From the NCBI GenBank assembly GCA_003599335.1, contig QZJN01000012.1:1-47733 (forward strand): 47,733 nucleotides of DNA, written 5' to 3'. The position numbers and the translations under genes are program-made. Shown here one piece after another: positions 35,960 to 45,878 of the stretch (position 1 is the first letter of the stretch; the number at the start of each line of letters is the position of its first letter). This stretch comes from Candidatus Parcubacteria bacterium. GTDB taxonomy: Bacteria > Patescibacteriota > Minisyncoccia > SURF-38. The notes beneath the pieces are model-generated. The model had not been told where the DNA came from, searched no databases, and saw nothing but the letters and a program-made list of their open reading frames with translations.

Positions 35960-37357
35960 TTACAGAAAATCTGCCGGTTGCCATGTTGTATCAAGATTTC
36001 TGAAGCTGACGTGAGTTTCGTCAAAGTAAAGCTGCACCTTTCCTATCGGTCCATTGCGGTGTTTTGCGATTATAATGTCGGCAATGTTTCTTTCCTCTGA
36101 AGAAGCTTCATTTCTTGTGTTTCTGGAAATAAAGAGAACCACATCGGCATCCTGCTCAATTGTTCCCGAGCTTCTTAAATCCGATAGTTTTGGTATTGGG
36201 GGCGTTCTTTGTTCAACGGCTCGGGAAAGCTGGGAAATGGCTATTATTGGAATGTTCAGTTCTTTTGCTAGGCCTTTTAAAGCTCTTGAGATCTCTGTTA
36301 TCTGTTGAACTTCGCTGACGGAAGGATCTCTAGCCATCATTAGCTGCAGATAATCAACTATTAGAAGATCCAAGCCGCTTTCTGCTTGCAGGCGTCTGGC
36401 AAGCGTTCTCATTTGAATGGCGTTAACATAAGCAGAATCAAATATAAAAATAGGCGCTTCTGAAAGAATGTCTAAAGCATCGCGTATACTGGCAAAATCA
36501 TTTTCGTTATTTTCCATCGAAAGTTTTCCGGTTCTTATACGCCATAAGTCAACTTGGGCTTGAGAGGCGATTAACCTGTCAACTAATTGTTCTCCAGACA
36601 TTTCAAGACTGAATATACCGACTCGTTTTTTTTCTTTTACAGCCGCGTGTCTTGCTATATCAAGGGCAAAAGAAGTTTTTCCAAGCGAGGGTCGGGCTGC
36701 AAGAATTATTAAATCTGATTTTTGAAGTCCGGCCAGCTTATTATCAAGCGCTCCAAACCCCGTGCTTATACCTCTTAGCCTACCGTCTCCTTTGCTTAAT
36801 TTATCAATTCTTTCAAAAGCCCCTTCGAGTGTTTCTTTTACCGCCACAAAAGAGGTGCTTAAAGAGTGTTGGGAGATTCCGAAAATTTTACTTTCTGCTT
36901 CGTCTAAGAGAACGTCTATATCTGCGTGTTCCTGATATGCCAGTAAAGAAATTTCGTTTGATGCCTCTATTAAATCCCTTAATATTCTTTTGCGTTGGAT
37001 TATCTTTGCGTAGTGGACAACGTGGGCGGCTGTCGGGACTGTATTTACAAGTTCGGTTAGATAAGAGAGACCGCCGACTTCTTCAAGTTGTTTCTTTTCA
37101 CGGAGTCTGTTGGATGTGCTTAAAACATCTATAGGTTCGCGTTTTTCATAAAGCTCAAGCATTAGTTCAAAGATTGCCTGATGCGCCGTTCTGTAAAAAT
37201 CCCTTGGTGTCAAAAAGTCTGCAACCTTTCCGATAGCCTCTTTATCGAGCATTAAGGCGCCAAGGACCGATTGTTCTGCCTCAATGTTTTGCGGCGGGAG
37301 TTTATCGATTGTCCCCGTGATTATTCTGGTTGTTTTTGGAGTTCTTATTTTTTCCAT
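35960..37357 (-). CDS. dnaB: Replicative DNA helicase
   Basis: 'PPQNIEAEQSVLGALMLD', 'DLIILAARPSLGKTSFALDIA', 'LIVDYLQLM'. Confidence 0.96.
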   Translation of the reverse strand: MEKIRTPKTTRIITGTIDKLPPQNIEAEQSVLGALMLDKEAIGKVADFLTPRDFYRTAHQAIFELMLELYEKREPIDVLSTSNRLREKKQLEEVGGLSYLTELVNTVPTAAHVVHYAKIIQRKRILRDLIEASNEISLLAYQEHADIDVLLDEAESKIFGISQHSLSTSFVAVKETLEGAFERIDKLSKGDGRLRGISTGFGALDNKLAGLQKSDLIILAARPSLGKTSFALDIARHAAVKEKKRVGIFSLEMSGEQLVDRLIASQAQVDLWRIRTGKLSMENNENDFASIRDALDILSEAPIFIFDSAYVNAIQMRTLARRLQAESGLDLLIVDYLQLMMARDPSVSEVQQITEISRALKGLAKELNIPIIAISQLSRAVEQRTPPIPKLSDLRSSGTIEQDADVVLFISRNTRNEASSEERNIADIIIAKHRNGPIGKVQLYFDETHVSFRNLDTTWQPADFL

Positions 37358-37412
37358 TTATTCCAAAGATAAAAAAGTTATAAAATGTATAGATATTATA
37401 ACCACGCCCCGT

Positions 37413-38810
37413 TCAACGTTCAATCTTTTTCAAGTAAGGTCCAAGTTGAGTGTCTTCAACGGACCAGCCCAAGAAAAGCAGCTTTTTACGGAGTTTATCA
37501 GATGCCTCCCAGTCTTTCTTTTTTCTTTTTAATTCCCTTAGTCTTAGTAAGGTGTTTATAGAAGGTGGAATCTTTTTTCTTCTTGGGATTAGAAAGTTAA
37601 AAGCGTAATCAAGTTTTGAAATGCTTCTGAAAATTAAGGCGGCTTGTTTTTTTGAAATATAAAATAGTTTTGGCTGAAGAATGTTTATAGTTTCAAATAC
37701 AGCGGCTAACATTTTAGGGGAATTAAAATCATCAAGCAATCCTTTTTTGTAAGACGCCTCCATTTTTTCAACAGCTTGTAAAATAAGATCATTTGAAACC
37801 GATTCCTTATTTTTTTTAACAAGATTTAGTTTATCCAGAAATTCATGTATCCGTGATAAAGATTGTCTGCTTGAATTGACAGATTTTTCCGTAAAATCAA
37901 TAGGCGAGCGGTAGTGTGTCGAAAGGATAAAATATCTTATTTCTTCCGGTGAGAATTTTTTGAGAATTTCCGGTATGGTTATAAAATTTCCCAAAGATTT
38001 AGACATCTTTTGTCCGTTTATTGTCAGCGGTCCCGTGTGCATCCAAACTTTCACAAAGGTTTTTTTTGGGTTGGCGGCTTCGCTTTGGGCTATTTCGTTT
38101 TCGTGATGGGGAAATAACAAATCCTGTCCGCCGCCATGAATATCTATTGGTATGCCGAGATATTTTATGGACATGGCTGAGCATTCTATGTGCCATCCAG
38201 GGCGGCCATCACCAAAAGGGGATGGCCAGCTTGGTTCGTTTGTTTTAGCTCCTTTCCACAAAACAAAATCAGATATATTTTCTTTTGAATATACATCCGT
38301 GGAGATTCTTGTCCCGGTTTTAGTTTCTTCTGCTTTTATGTTCGAAAGTTTTCCGTAATCTTTAAATTTTCTTATACTAAAATAAACAGAACCATCTTTG
38401 CGATAGGCAAAACCAGAGTCTATAAGTTTTTGTATCAATTTTATTATTTCTTTGATATTTGAAGTTACGCGAGGATACTTGTTCGCCGGCTTTATCTTTA
38501 GCTTTTTTGTGTCGTTAAAATAAGCCTTTGAAAAAACTTCGGAGAGTTTTTTGAACGGTTTCTTGAGTTTTAGGCTCTCCTTAATAATATCGTCGTGAAT
38601 ATCGGTTATATTATTAACATATGTAACTTTATATCCCAGGAATTCAAGACTTTTTCTTATGAAATCAAAAGCAATATAGGTTCTGGCATGCCCAAGGTGC
38701 GAGGGGCCATAGACAGTCGGTCCGCAAACATACATTGATATATTATTTTTTTGCGGCCTGAAATTTTCTCTTTTTTTGCCAAAGGAGTTATATATCGCTA
38801 GAGAATTCAT
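37413..38810 (-). CDS. cysS: Cysteinyl-tRNA synthetase
   Basis: 'MYVCGPTVYGPSHLGHARTYIAFD', 'KMSKSLGNFITI'; start trimmed to MNSLAIYNSFG. Confidence 0.95.
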   Translation of the reverse strand: MNSLAIYNSFGKKRENFRPQKNNISMYVCGPTVYGPSHLGHARTYIAFDFIRKSLEFLGYKVTYVNNITDIHDDIIKESLKLKKPFKKLSEVFSKAYFNDTKKLKIKPANKYPRVTSNIKEIIKLIQKLIDSGFAYRKDGSVYFSIRKFKDYGKLSNIKAEETKTGTRISTDVYSKENISDFVLWKGAKTNEPSWPSPFGDGRPGWHIECSAMSIKYLGIPIDIHGGGQDLLFPHHENEIAQSEAANPKKTFVKVWMHTGPLTINGQKMSKSLGNFITIPEILKKFSPEEIRYFILSTHYRSPIDFTEKSVNSSRQSLSRIHEFLDKLNLVKKNKESVSNDLILQAVEKMEASYKKGLLDDFNSPKMLAAVFETINILQPKLFYISKKQAALIFRSISKLDYAFNFLIPRRKKIPPSINTLLRLRELKRKKKDWEASDKLRKKLLFLGWSVEDTQLGPYLKKIER

Positions 38811-38829
38811 TAGTTTATTGATGGCGAAC

Positions 38830-39744
38830 TTATAACCAATCTCGTTTTTTAAATATAACCAGAAGAGATGCGGCAATGGCTGTCATTGCTATTATGCCTA
38901 TCCAAAAAGACATTTCACTTTCCAAAAACGGAGAATTCAACTGGACAAAGAAAACCTGAGAAATCATGTTGAGGGGCAATAAAATGGTTGTAATAATGGT
39001 AAGGGTTTTTATGATTTGGTTGGTGCGTGTTGTTATTAAAGATTCGTTGGTTGCTTGGATGGCCTCGGCGGCCTCTTTGTGATTTTCAAGGTTATTCCAA
39101 ACAAGTAAATATCTGCCAAGCAATCCGGAAAAATAGTGGGCGCTTTCTTTCCCGAAATATTGTGCGGCTGCATCAACCAAAGATTCTAGAGTTGTTCTTT
39201 GCGGCAATATAATGCGGCGAAAATTTATAATATCTCTCCTGACAACCGAAATTTGTTCGACGAGGTTATTTTTAGAATGATCTTTAAATATTCTATTCTC
39301 AATTTTATCAAGATTTATTTTTATGTGATCAAGTTCCCTTAATGCAAAATTAAAGAAAATTGTAATAAGATGATTTAAAAGATATCCGGGATTTGGCTGT
39401 TGTAAGTATTTTTTTTGAAGAGGTTCGTTATTTTTTAATGTGTTAAAAAAATCATCAAACAAGTCTATTTTGGTGAAATGGGCTGTTATAAGAGCATCTT
39501 TGGTTATTATAAAATCAAATTCATACGGCAGAGTTGTTAATTCTTGTTGGCTGAAAATTGGAAAATGCAGAACCATGTAAAAATGATCATCGTACGTATC
39601 AACTTTAGGTCGAAGGGTGCTTTTCGTCAGCTCTGTCAGTATCAGGGGATGAAAATTGTAGTTTGTTTTTAAATATTCGATATCCTTATCGGTCGGATTA
39701 TGGATATCCACCCAGGTTATTTTTCCTCCATTTATGATATTCAT
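38830..39744 (-). CDS. CorA-like divalent cation transporter
   Basis: CorA-type N-terminal region and two C-terminal TMs; GMN-like position reads 'LNMISQVFF'. Confidence 0.85.
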   Translation of the reverse strand: MNIINGGKITWVDIHNPTDKDIEYLKTNYNFHPLILTELTKSTLRPKVDTYDDHFYMVLHFPIFSQQELTTLPYEFDFIITKDALITAHFTKIDLFDDFFNTLKNNEPLQKKYLQQPNPGYLLNHLITIFFNFALRELDHIKINLDKIENRIFKDHSKNNLVEQISVVRRDIINFRRIILPQRTTLESLVDAAAQYFGKESAHYFSGLLGRYLLVWNNLENHKEAAEAIQATNESLITTRTNQIIKTLTIITTILLPLNMISQVFFVQLNSPFLESEMSFWIGIIAMTAIAASLLVIFKKRDWL

Positions 39745-39796
39745 GAATATTAATTCCTTAATTATTTCTATCTTAACATAATTATCAATAAATAAA

Positions 39797-39823
39797 TTAG
39801 CAGTCTTGACATTTGAGTGCTAA
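39797..39823 (+). promoter_or_regulatory. CIRCE operator overlapping the hrcA promoter
   Basis: TTAGCAGTC-N9-GAGTGCTAA; one mismatch to consensus; -35 TTGACA lies in the N9 spacer, -10 TATACT at 39830. Confidence 0.92.
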
Positions 39824-39846
39824 GGTAATTATACTGGATTAGCTTT

Positions 39847-40572
39847 ATGCTTACACAGCGACAAAATTTAATCTTAGAAAGGCTTATAGGGGGTTATATA
39901 AAGAGTGCCGAACCGATATCCTCGAAATATTTGGCCGATTTCGGAGACTTTGAATGTAGCCCGGCCACAATAAGAAATGAATTTTCCGCTTTAACGGACG
40001 GTGGATACATTGAGCAGCCACACACTTCCGCCGGTAGAATCCCAACCCAAAAAGGTTACAGATACTATATAAACGAATTAATTGATTTTAAGGGAAACGA
40101 AAACGGCAAATCGAGTAAGATTGTTCAAAAATTAATAGAGCGTAATAGCAATGATGTTCAGGCTTTATTTTCTGCCCTTACCGATTTTATGGCCCAAACG
40201 ACCCATAGCCTTGTTTTTTCCGAGCTGGTCGGATTATTTCAACAGAAAACCTCCGGCTTGTCCGAACTTATAAATCAGCCGGAATTTAATAACATTGAAA
40301 ATTTAAGGCAGGTCGCGAGATTTGTCGATAAACTCGAGCATAGATGGCGGGTTTTTTTTGAAGAGATATCAGATGAGAAGATTAAAAGGTCTAGAGTTTT
40401 TATAGGATCCGAACATCCGTTTCTTGAAAAAAATGTCAGTTCTATAGTGGACACATTTGAACTGCCATCAAGGCAAAAGGTTTTTATATCCGTGATTGGT
40501 CCTAATAGGATGGATTACGAATCTACCATACATTTATTTAACAATATTAAAAAAATATTAGAAGAAATATAA
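39847..40572 (+). CDS. hrcA: Heat-inducible transcription repressor HrcA
   Basis: 'LTQRQNLILERLIGGYIKSAEPISSKYL', 'SPATIRNEFSALTDGGYIEQPHTSAGRIPT'. Confidence 0.95.
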   Translation: MLTQRQNLILERLIGGYIKSAEPISSKYLADFGDFECSPATIRNEFSALTDGGYIEQPHTSAGRIPTQKGYRYYINELIDFKGNENGKSSKIVQKLIERNSNDVQALFSALTDFMAQTTHSLVFSELVGLFQQKTSGLSELINQPEFNNIENLRQVARFVDKLEHRWRVFFEEISDEKIKRSRVFIGSEHPFLEKNVSSIVDTFELPSRQKVFISVIGPNRMDYESTIHLFNNIKKILEEI

Positions 40573-41048
40573 TGATCGAAAAGAAAGATAATGAAGAAAA
40601 CCTTAGCAAGAAAGGCGATTCTGAAAATGAATTAGAATCCTGTCGTAAATTAGCCCAGGAGTATCTTGACGGGTGGAAAAGAACAAAGGCTGATTTTATA
40701 AATTATAAAAACGAGCAAACCAAGTTTTTCGAAGAGTTTAAGAAAAAAGCAAATTCCGAAGTTATAAAAGACTTAATTCCAGTCCTTGATAGTTTAGATG
40801 AAGCAGTCAAAAAATCTCCTCCAGAGTCAGGTTTTAACGAGATCAAGTCGCAATTTCTGTTGGTTCTTAAAAAAAGAGGCCTTAATTTGGTAGAAGAAAC
40901 CGGTATTCAGTTTGACCCGAAAATTCATGAGGCTTTGGAGATTGTTGAGGGGAGTCCTCCCGGACAAGTTAGAGAAATTATTCAGAGGGGTTATATATTA
41001 AATGGTAATCTTTTAAGACCAGCTAAGGTAAAAATTAATAAACAATAA
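40572..41048 (+). CDS. grpE: Nucleotide exchange factor GrpE
   Basis: '[12 protein letters not shown]', '[16 protein letters not shown]', '[20 protein letters not shown]'. Confidence 0.94.
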   Translation: MIEKKDNEENLSKKGDSENELESCRKLAQEYLDGWKRTKADFINYKNEQTKFFEEFKKKANSEVIKDLIPVLDSLDEAVKKSPPESGFNEIKSQFLLVLKKRGLNLVEETGIQFDPKIHEALEIVEGSPPGQVREIIQRGYILNGNLLRPAKVKINKQ

Positions 41049-41049
41049 T

Positions 41050-42921
41050 ATGCCAGGAAAAATTTTAGGAATTGATTTAGGAACAACAAACTCGGCCATG
41101 GCCATTGTTGAGGGTGGAGAGCCAAAAATCATTGAAAATAGCGAGGGAGTTCGCACAACTCCTTCGGTGGTTGCATTATCCAAAAATAACGAGCGGTTGG
41201 TTGGCGTTTTGGCAAAACGACAGGCCATCACCAATCCTAAAAATACGATTTTCTCGGTTAAAAGGCTTATTGGCAGAAAATTTTCAGACAGCGAAGTCCA
41301 AAAAGATAAAAAACTAATTCCCTACGAAATAAGAGAATCAAAACAGGGTGGGGTTGAGGTTAAATTGGGTGATCGCTGGCATAAGCCGGAAGAAATTTCC
41401 GCAATGATTTTACAAAAATTAAAGCATGATACCGAAGATAAACTTGGATCAAAGATTGAAGAAGTTGTTATTACCGTGCCTGCTTATTTTGACGATAGTC
41501 AAAGGAAAGCGACAAAAGACGCCGGGGAGATAGCCGGCTTTAAAGTTCGCCGCATACTAAACGAGCCGACAGCCGCGGCATTGGCTTACGGTTTTAACAA
41601 GAAAAAAGACGAAAGGGTTGTTGTTTACGATTTTGGAGGCGGAACCTTTGATCTCTCGGTTCTTGATATAGGCGACGACACAATAGAGGTGAAGGCCACG
41701 GGCGGCGACACCCATCTTGGCGGTGATGATTTTGATCAACGTATAATTCACTGGCTTGTTGAAGAATTCAAAAAAGACCAGGGTATCGATTTATCAAAAG
41801 ATACGCTTGCCCTGCAACGGCTGAAAGAAGCAGCGGAGAAAGCAAAACACGAACTTTCCTCTTTGGTAGAGGCAGAAATAAGCATTCCCTTTATAACCTC
41901 GGATGTTAATGGCCCAAAGCACATGAATATAAAACTAAGCAGAGCAAGGTTTGAAAGTATAGTTTCCGATTATGTTGAAAAATCGATCGAAATTACCAAA
42001 AACGTTCTCAAGGAAGCAAAATTATCCGTCGGCGATATTAACGAAATTATTTTGGTTGGTGGACAGACAAGAATGCCGGCAATTCAGGAAGCGGTCAAAA
42101 AGTTATTTGGGCGAGATCCTCATAAAGGAATTAACCCCGATGAAGTTGTTGCAATAGGGGCAGCTATTCAAGCCGGGATATTGCAGGGCGACGTTAAGGA
42201 TGTTTTGCTGCTTGACGTGACGCCTCTTTCTCTTGGCATTGAAACGCTTGGTGGAGTTATGACAAGTGTTATAGAAAAAAATACAACCGTCCCAACAGCA
42301 AAAAGTCAGATTTTTTCAACAGCGGCCGATAATCAAACTTCCGTGGAAATTCATGTTGTTCAAGGAGAAAGACCAATGGCAAACGACAATAAAACTTTAG
42401 GCAGATTCATACTTGACGGTATTCCTCCCTCCCCAAGAGGTGTGCCTCAGATTGAGGTAACGTTTGATATAGACGCCAATGGAATTTTATCGGTTAAGGC
42501 TTCTGATAAGGCTACTGGTAAATCCCAATCCATTAGGATAGAAGCCTCAAGCGCATTATCTAAAGAGGAGGTTGAAAAACTGAAGCACGAGGCTGAAGTT
42601 CATTCGAGTGAGGATAAAATTAAAAAGGAAAAGATTGAAGTTAAAAATTTAGCCGACGCTCTTATATATACGGCAGAAAAATCTTTGAGAGAATATTCGG
42701 AAAAGCTTGAATCTCAAGTGAAGGCAGATATAGAACAAAAGATTGAACTCCTTAAAAAAACAAAAGAAGGAGAGGATATAGAATCTATTAAAAAAGCCAG
42801 TCAAGAACTTTCATCGGCTCTACAAAAAATAGGTAGCGAAGTTTATAAGGATGATAAGAAAAAAACTCAAAGTGGCGACGAGAGCGATTCACACGAAGGA
42901 AAATTTGAAGATAAAAAATAA
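41050..42921 (+). CDS. dnaK: Chaperone DnaK
   Basis: '[21 protein letters not shown]', '[17 protein letters not shown]', '[17 protein letters not shown]'. Confidence 0.98.
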   Translation: MPGKILGIDLGTTNSAMAIVEGGEPKIIENSEGVRTTPSVVALSKNNERLVGVLAKRQAITNPKNTIFSVKRLIGRKFSDSEVQKDKKLIPYEIRESKQGGVEVKLGDRWHKPEEISAMILQKLKHDTEDKLGSKIEEVVITVPAYFDDSQRKATKDAGEIAGFKVRRILNEPTAAALAYGFNKKKDERVVVYDFGGGTFDLSVLDIGDDTIEVKATGGDTHLGGDDFDQRIIHWLVEEFKKDQGIDLSKDTLALQRLKEAAEKAKHELSSLVEAEISIPFITSDVNGPKHMNIKLSRARFESIVSDYVEKSIEITKNVLKEAKLSVGDINEIILVGGQTRMPAIQEAVKKLFGRDPHKGINPDEVVAIGAAIQAGILQGDVKDVLLLDVTPLSLGIETLGGVMTSVIEKNTTVPTAKSQIFSTAADNQTSVEIHVVQGERPMANDNKTLGRFILDGIPPSPRGVPQIEVTFDIDANGILSVKASDKATGKSQSIRIEASSALSKEEVEKLKHEAEVHSSEDKIKKEKIEVKNLADALIYTAEKSLREYSEKLESQVKADIEQKIELLKKTKEGEDIESIKKASQELSSALQKIGSEVYKDDKKKTQSGDESDSHEGKFEDKK

Positions 42922-42951
42922 GAGTTATTTTTGGGATTAAAAACCAACGGA

Positions 42952-44010
42952 ATGTCAAAAAAAGATTATTATAGAATTCTGGGAGTTGATAAAAAGGCAA
43001 CACAAGAAGATATTAAAAAAGCCTATCGGCGACTTGCTCATCAATATCATCCCGATAAGGGTGGGGAGGAAGCAAAGTTTAAAGAAATAAACGAAGCTTA
43101 CCAGGTTTTATCAAATCAACAGAAACGAGAACAATACGATAGATTCGGTACGACCTTTGGCACTAATCAGGGGTTTGATTTTTCTGGCTTTGGTTTTGAT
43201 CCAAATTCTTTCGGCGGCTTTAATGATTTTGGAAATATCTTTGAAGACTTTTTTGGATTCGGAGGTAAAAGAAAATCCAACCAAAAAGGAGCCGACATCT
43301 CGGTTGATATCGAAATAACTTTTGAAGAAGCCGCCTTTGGAGGGCAAAAAGAAATTAAGCTTCATAAGTATTCTGTTTGCGATGTTTGTAAAGGCGGTGG
43401 AGCCCAAGCAGGATCTGAGCTTGAGACCTGCCAGACATGCCAAGGTTCTGGTCAAATTAGAAAAAACGAAAGGAGTTTTTTAGGAGTGTTTAGTCAGATA
43501 ATTATTTGCCCAGAATGTTATGGAGATGGGAAAAAACCGAAAGTGAAATGCCGTAATTGTAAGGGGGAAGGAAGAATAAAAGACACGTCAATAATTTCTA
43601 TTAAAATCCCTGCCGGAATAAACGACGGAGAGATTATTAGGCTTGATGGTTTTGGTGAAGCTGCGGCTCGCAGGGGTCGATCGGGAGATCTTTATGCGAG
43701 GATTTACATAAAGCCACACAGATTTTTTACTCGCAAGAAAAGCGATGTTTTTTATGAATTATCTTTAAGCTATACCCAAGCAGTTCTTGGTGATAAAATT
43801 GAAATACCGACTCTTGATGGTCCGGTGATGCTTGAAATACCTCAGGGTATAAATTCTGGATCAAAAATAAAATTGAAAGAAAAAGGAGCGCATTTTTTAG
43901 ATAAGACCGGTCGCGGGGACATGTTTGTTGTTGTTAAAATTGAAACGCCAAAGAAATTGACAGCAAAGCAGAAAAAGCTTATAGAAGAATTGCGTAAAGA
44001 GGGTTTATAA
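42952..44010 (+). CDS. dnaJ: Chaperone DnaJ
   Basis: J domain '[35 protein letters not shown]'; CxxCxGxG zinc repeats. Confidence 0.97.
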   Translation: MSKKDYYRILGVDKKATQEDIKKAYRRLAHQYHPDKGGEEAKFKEINEAYQVLSNQQKREQYDRFGTTFGTNQGFDFSGFGFDPNSFGGFNDFGNIFEDFFGFGGKRKSNQKGADISVDIEITFEEAAFGGQKEIKLHKYSVCDVCKGGGAQAGSELETCQTCQGSGQIRKNERSFLGVFSQIIICPECYGDGKKPKVKCRNCKGEGRIKDTSIISIKIPAGINDGEIIRLDGFGEAAARRGRSGDLYARIYIKPHRFFTRKKSDVFYELSLSYTQAVLGDKIEIPTLDGPVMLEIPQGINSGSKIKLKEKGAHFLDKTGRGDMFVVVKIETPKKLTAKQKKLIEELRKEGL

Positions 44011-44020
44011 AAAATATAAC

Positions 44021-44092
44021 CCGCCCGTAGCTCAATGGTAGAGCAGCAGCCTTTTAAGCTGACGGTTGAAGGTTCGAGCCCTTCCGGGCGGA
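44021..44092 (+). tRNA. tRNA-Lys(TTT)
   Basis: CCGCCCG/CGGGCGG acceptor; anticodon loop CTTTTAA. Confidence 0.93.
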
Positions 44093-44110
44093 CAATTATT
44101 TATTAAAAAC

Positions 44111-45124
44111 GTGTCGCAAGACGAAAAAACAAAAATAGCCCTTCTTATTGGAGGCTCGCCGAGTCTAAGAGACGTCTCTTTAGAGGCTGCCTCTGTAATA
44201 GAAGGTTCAATAGATAAATCCAAATACGACGTTAAAAAGATAGTTATCGATGAGAAGGGAAGGTGGATTGTTAACGATTATCCCAAAAACGCAGCATTGG
44301 CTCTTAAAGGAGTTAATGTGGTGATTAATACTCTTCACGGAGAATATTCGGATGTAGCCCCAATTCAGACAACAATTGAACGAATGCAAATTCCTTATAC
44401 AGGCTCGACTTCACTTGCGGCAACAATGGCGATTGATAAATTAGCTTCACGCCTTTTATTTAGGCAGAATGGTCTGGTTGTGCCAACGACTCTTAATTTT
44501 GATTTTAGAAAAATCCTTGATTTTAAAAGCGTTCAGAGGGAAATAACGAGCTATTTTAACTTGCCGGTTGTTATAAAGCCCAATAGTAAAGGTTTTTCAT
44601 TTGGCGTTGGCATAGTTAAAGACGCGGCGGATATACCGGAAGCAATAAGATATGCGGCTGGTTTTGATAAAATAATTTTGGTTGAGGAATTTCTAAGAGG
44701 TTTGGAAGTTTCTTGCATGGTTGTTGAAACAAGATCCGGGCTGGTCGGCTTACCGCCAGTCGTTCTTATGCCGGTTTTTAAAAAGCAAGCATCCTCAAGT
44801 TTTGATATTCCAGAAACAAAAGATGCAAAACTGAATATTGCCCATTTAGATGAAGAAATTATAAAAAGAATAAAAACGGTTGCGGTTTATATTCACAAAT
44901 TATTGGGCCTGAGACATTATTCAAAAACAGATTTTATTTTAATTAAGGATAAATTATATGTTCTTGAAGTGAATCCATTTCCGGCATTTACCAAAAATTC
45001 CTTGGCTTTGAAGGCGATAAACTGGTGGGGGATTGATCTTAATAAATTTTTAGATCATCTGATAGATTTGACATTGAACCCGCAAAAGGAAGATAATTTT
45101 TCAAACGTAAGACTCGCGCTTTAA
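44111..45124 (+). CDS. ddl: D-alanine--D-alanine ligase
   Basis: 'NTLHGEYSDVAPIQTTIERMQIPYTGS', 'VVIKPNSKGFSFGVGIV', 'LEVNPFPAFTKNS'; GTG start avoids overlap with tRNA-Lys. Confidence 0.9.
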   Translation: MSQDEKTKIALLIGGSPSLRDVSLEAASVIEGSIDKSKYDVKKIVIDEKGRWIVNDYPKNAALALKGVNVVINTLHGEYSDVAPIQTTIERMQIPYTGSTSLAATMAIDKLASRLLFRQNGLVVPTTLNFDFRKILDFKSVQREITSYFNLPVVIKPNSKGFSFGVGIVKDAADIPEAIRYAAGFDKIILVEEFLRGLEVSCMVVETRSGLVGLPPVVLMPVFKKQASSSFDIPETKDAKLNIAHLDEEIIKRIKTVAVYIHKLLGLRHYSKTDFILIKDKLYVLEVNPFPAFTKNSLALKAINWWGIDLNKFLDHLIDLTLNPQKEDNFSNVRLAL

Positions 45125-45200
45125 GGGCCCTTAGCTCAGTTGGTAGAGCGTCTCATTTGCAATGAGAAGGTCACCGGTTCGAGTCCGGTAGGGTCCACCA
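45125..45200 (+). tRNA. tRNA-Ala(TGC), encoded CCA
   Basis: GGGCCCT/AGGGTCC acceptor; anticodon loop TTTGCAA. Confidence 0.94.
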
Positions 45201-45209
45201 AAAAATTTA

Positions 45210-45238
45210 AAACACCCAAGATGACTTGGGTGTTTTAA
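45210..45238. terminator. Hairpin between tRNA-Ala and the MerR-like gene
   Basis: AAAACACCCAAG-ATGA-CTTGGGTGTTTT. Confidence 0.8.
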
Positions 45239-45239
45239 T

Positions 45240-45455
45240 CTATGAAACGTCCATTCTTTTAACCGAGAGGCGTTGCCGAGAGCCTTCTATTTTTCTTTTT
45301 AGCAATTCAAGTTGATCAGAGCGATACATCCGGTAATTATTTATCGGGTGCCTATAAGCCACGAGTAATCCTTTTTTATCCCAATTTCTAAGAGTTATGG
45401 CGCTCACGCCCAGATGATCGGCGGCTTCCTTGATTGTGTAGTATTTCTTTTCCAT
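45240..45455 (-). CDS. MerR-like / excisionase-type HTH DNA-binding protein
   Basis: 'YYTIKEAADHLGVSAITLRNWDKKGLLVAYRHPINNYRMYRSDQLELL'. Confidence 0.85.
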   Translation of the reverse strand: MEKKYYTIKEAADHLGVSAITLRNWDKKGLLVAYRHPINNYRMYRSDQLELLKRKIEGSRQRLSVKRMDVS

Positions 45456-45661
45456 AAATTAACTAGAGTTTTTTATATATTTCAGTAAGGTTGTCAGGAT
45501 ACTTAACTTAGCTGTATTAAAGTTTATCAAAGTTGAGTAACAAATTTCAAGTGCCCTGTGAATTACTCAAGGTTCATATCGGTAAGTAACAAGGTTTTCT
45601 GGCCTTTAACGCTTTCTATAAAAGAATATTAAAATTTTTTGAAAAAATTTTTTTTCATATC

Positions 45662-45878
45662 ATCCGATACAAAACTTGAATAGAAAATAAACATTAGCAT
45701 ATAGCAATAGTTATAAACAAAGTAAAATCAAATTTATCTCTATATAATCTAGATATGCATCCGATATCAATCGTGCTTAGAAATTTAAAATTTTCATCCG
45801 ATATTTTTAAAATTCGGAAATATTTTTAATTTAATTTTGAATGGATAAATCCGATACATCCGATAACTCATATCGGAT
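45662..45878. repeat. ATCCGATA motif array
   Basis: Perfect direct copies at 45662, 45759, 45796, 45849, 45858 and inverted copy TATCGGAT at 45871. Confidence 0.85.
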
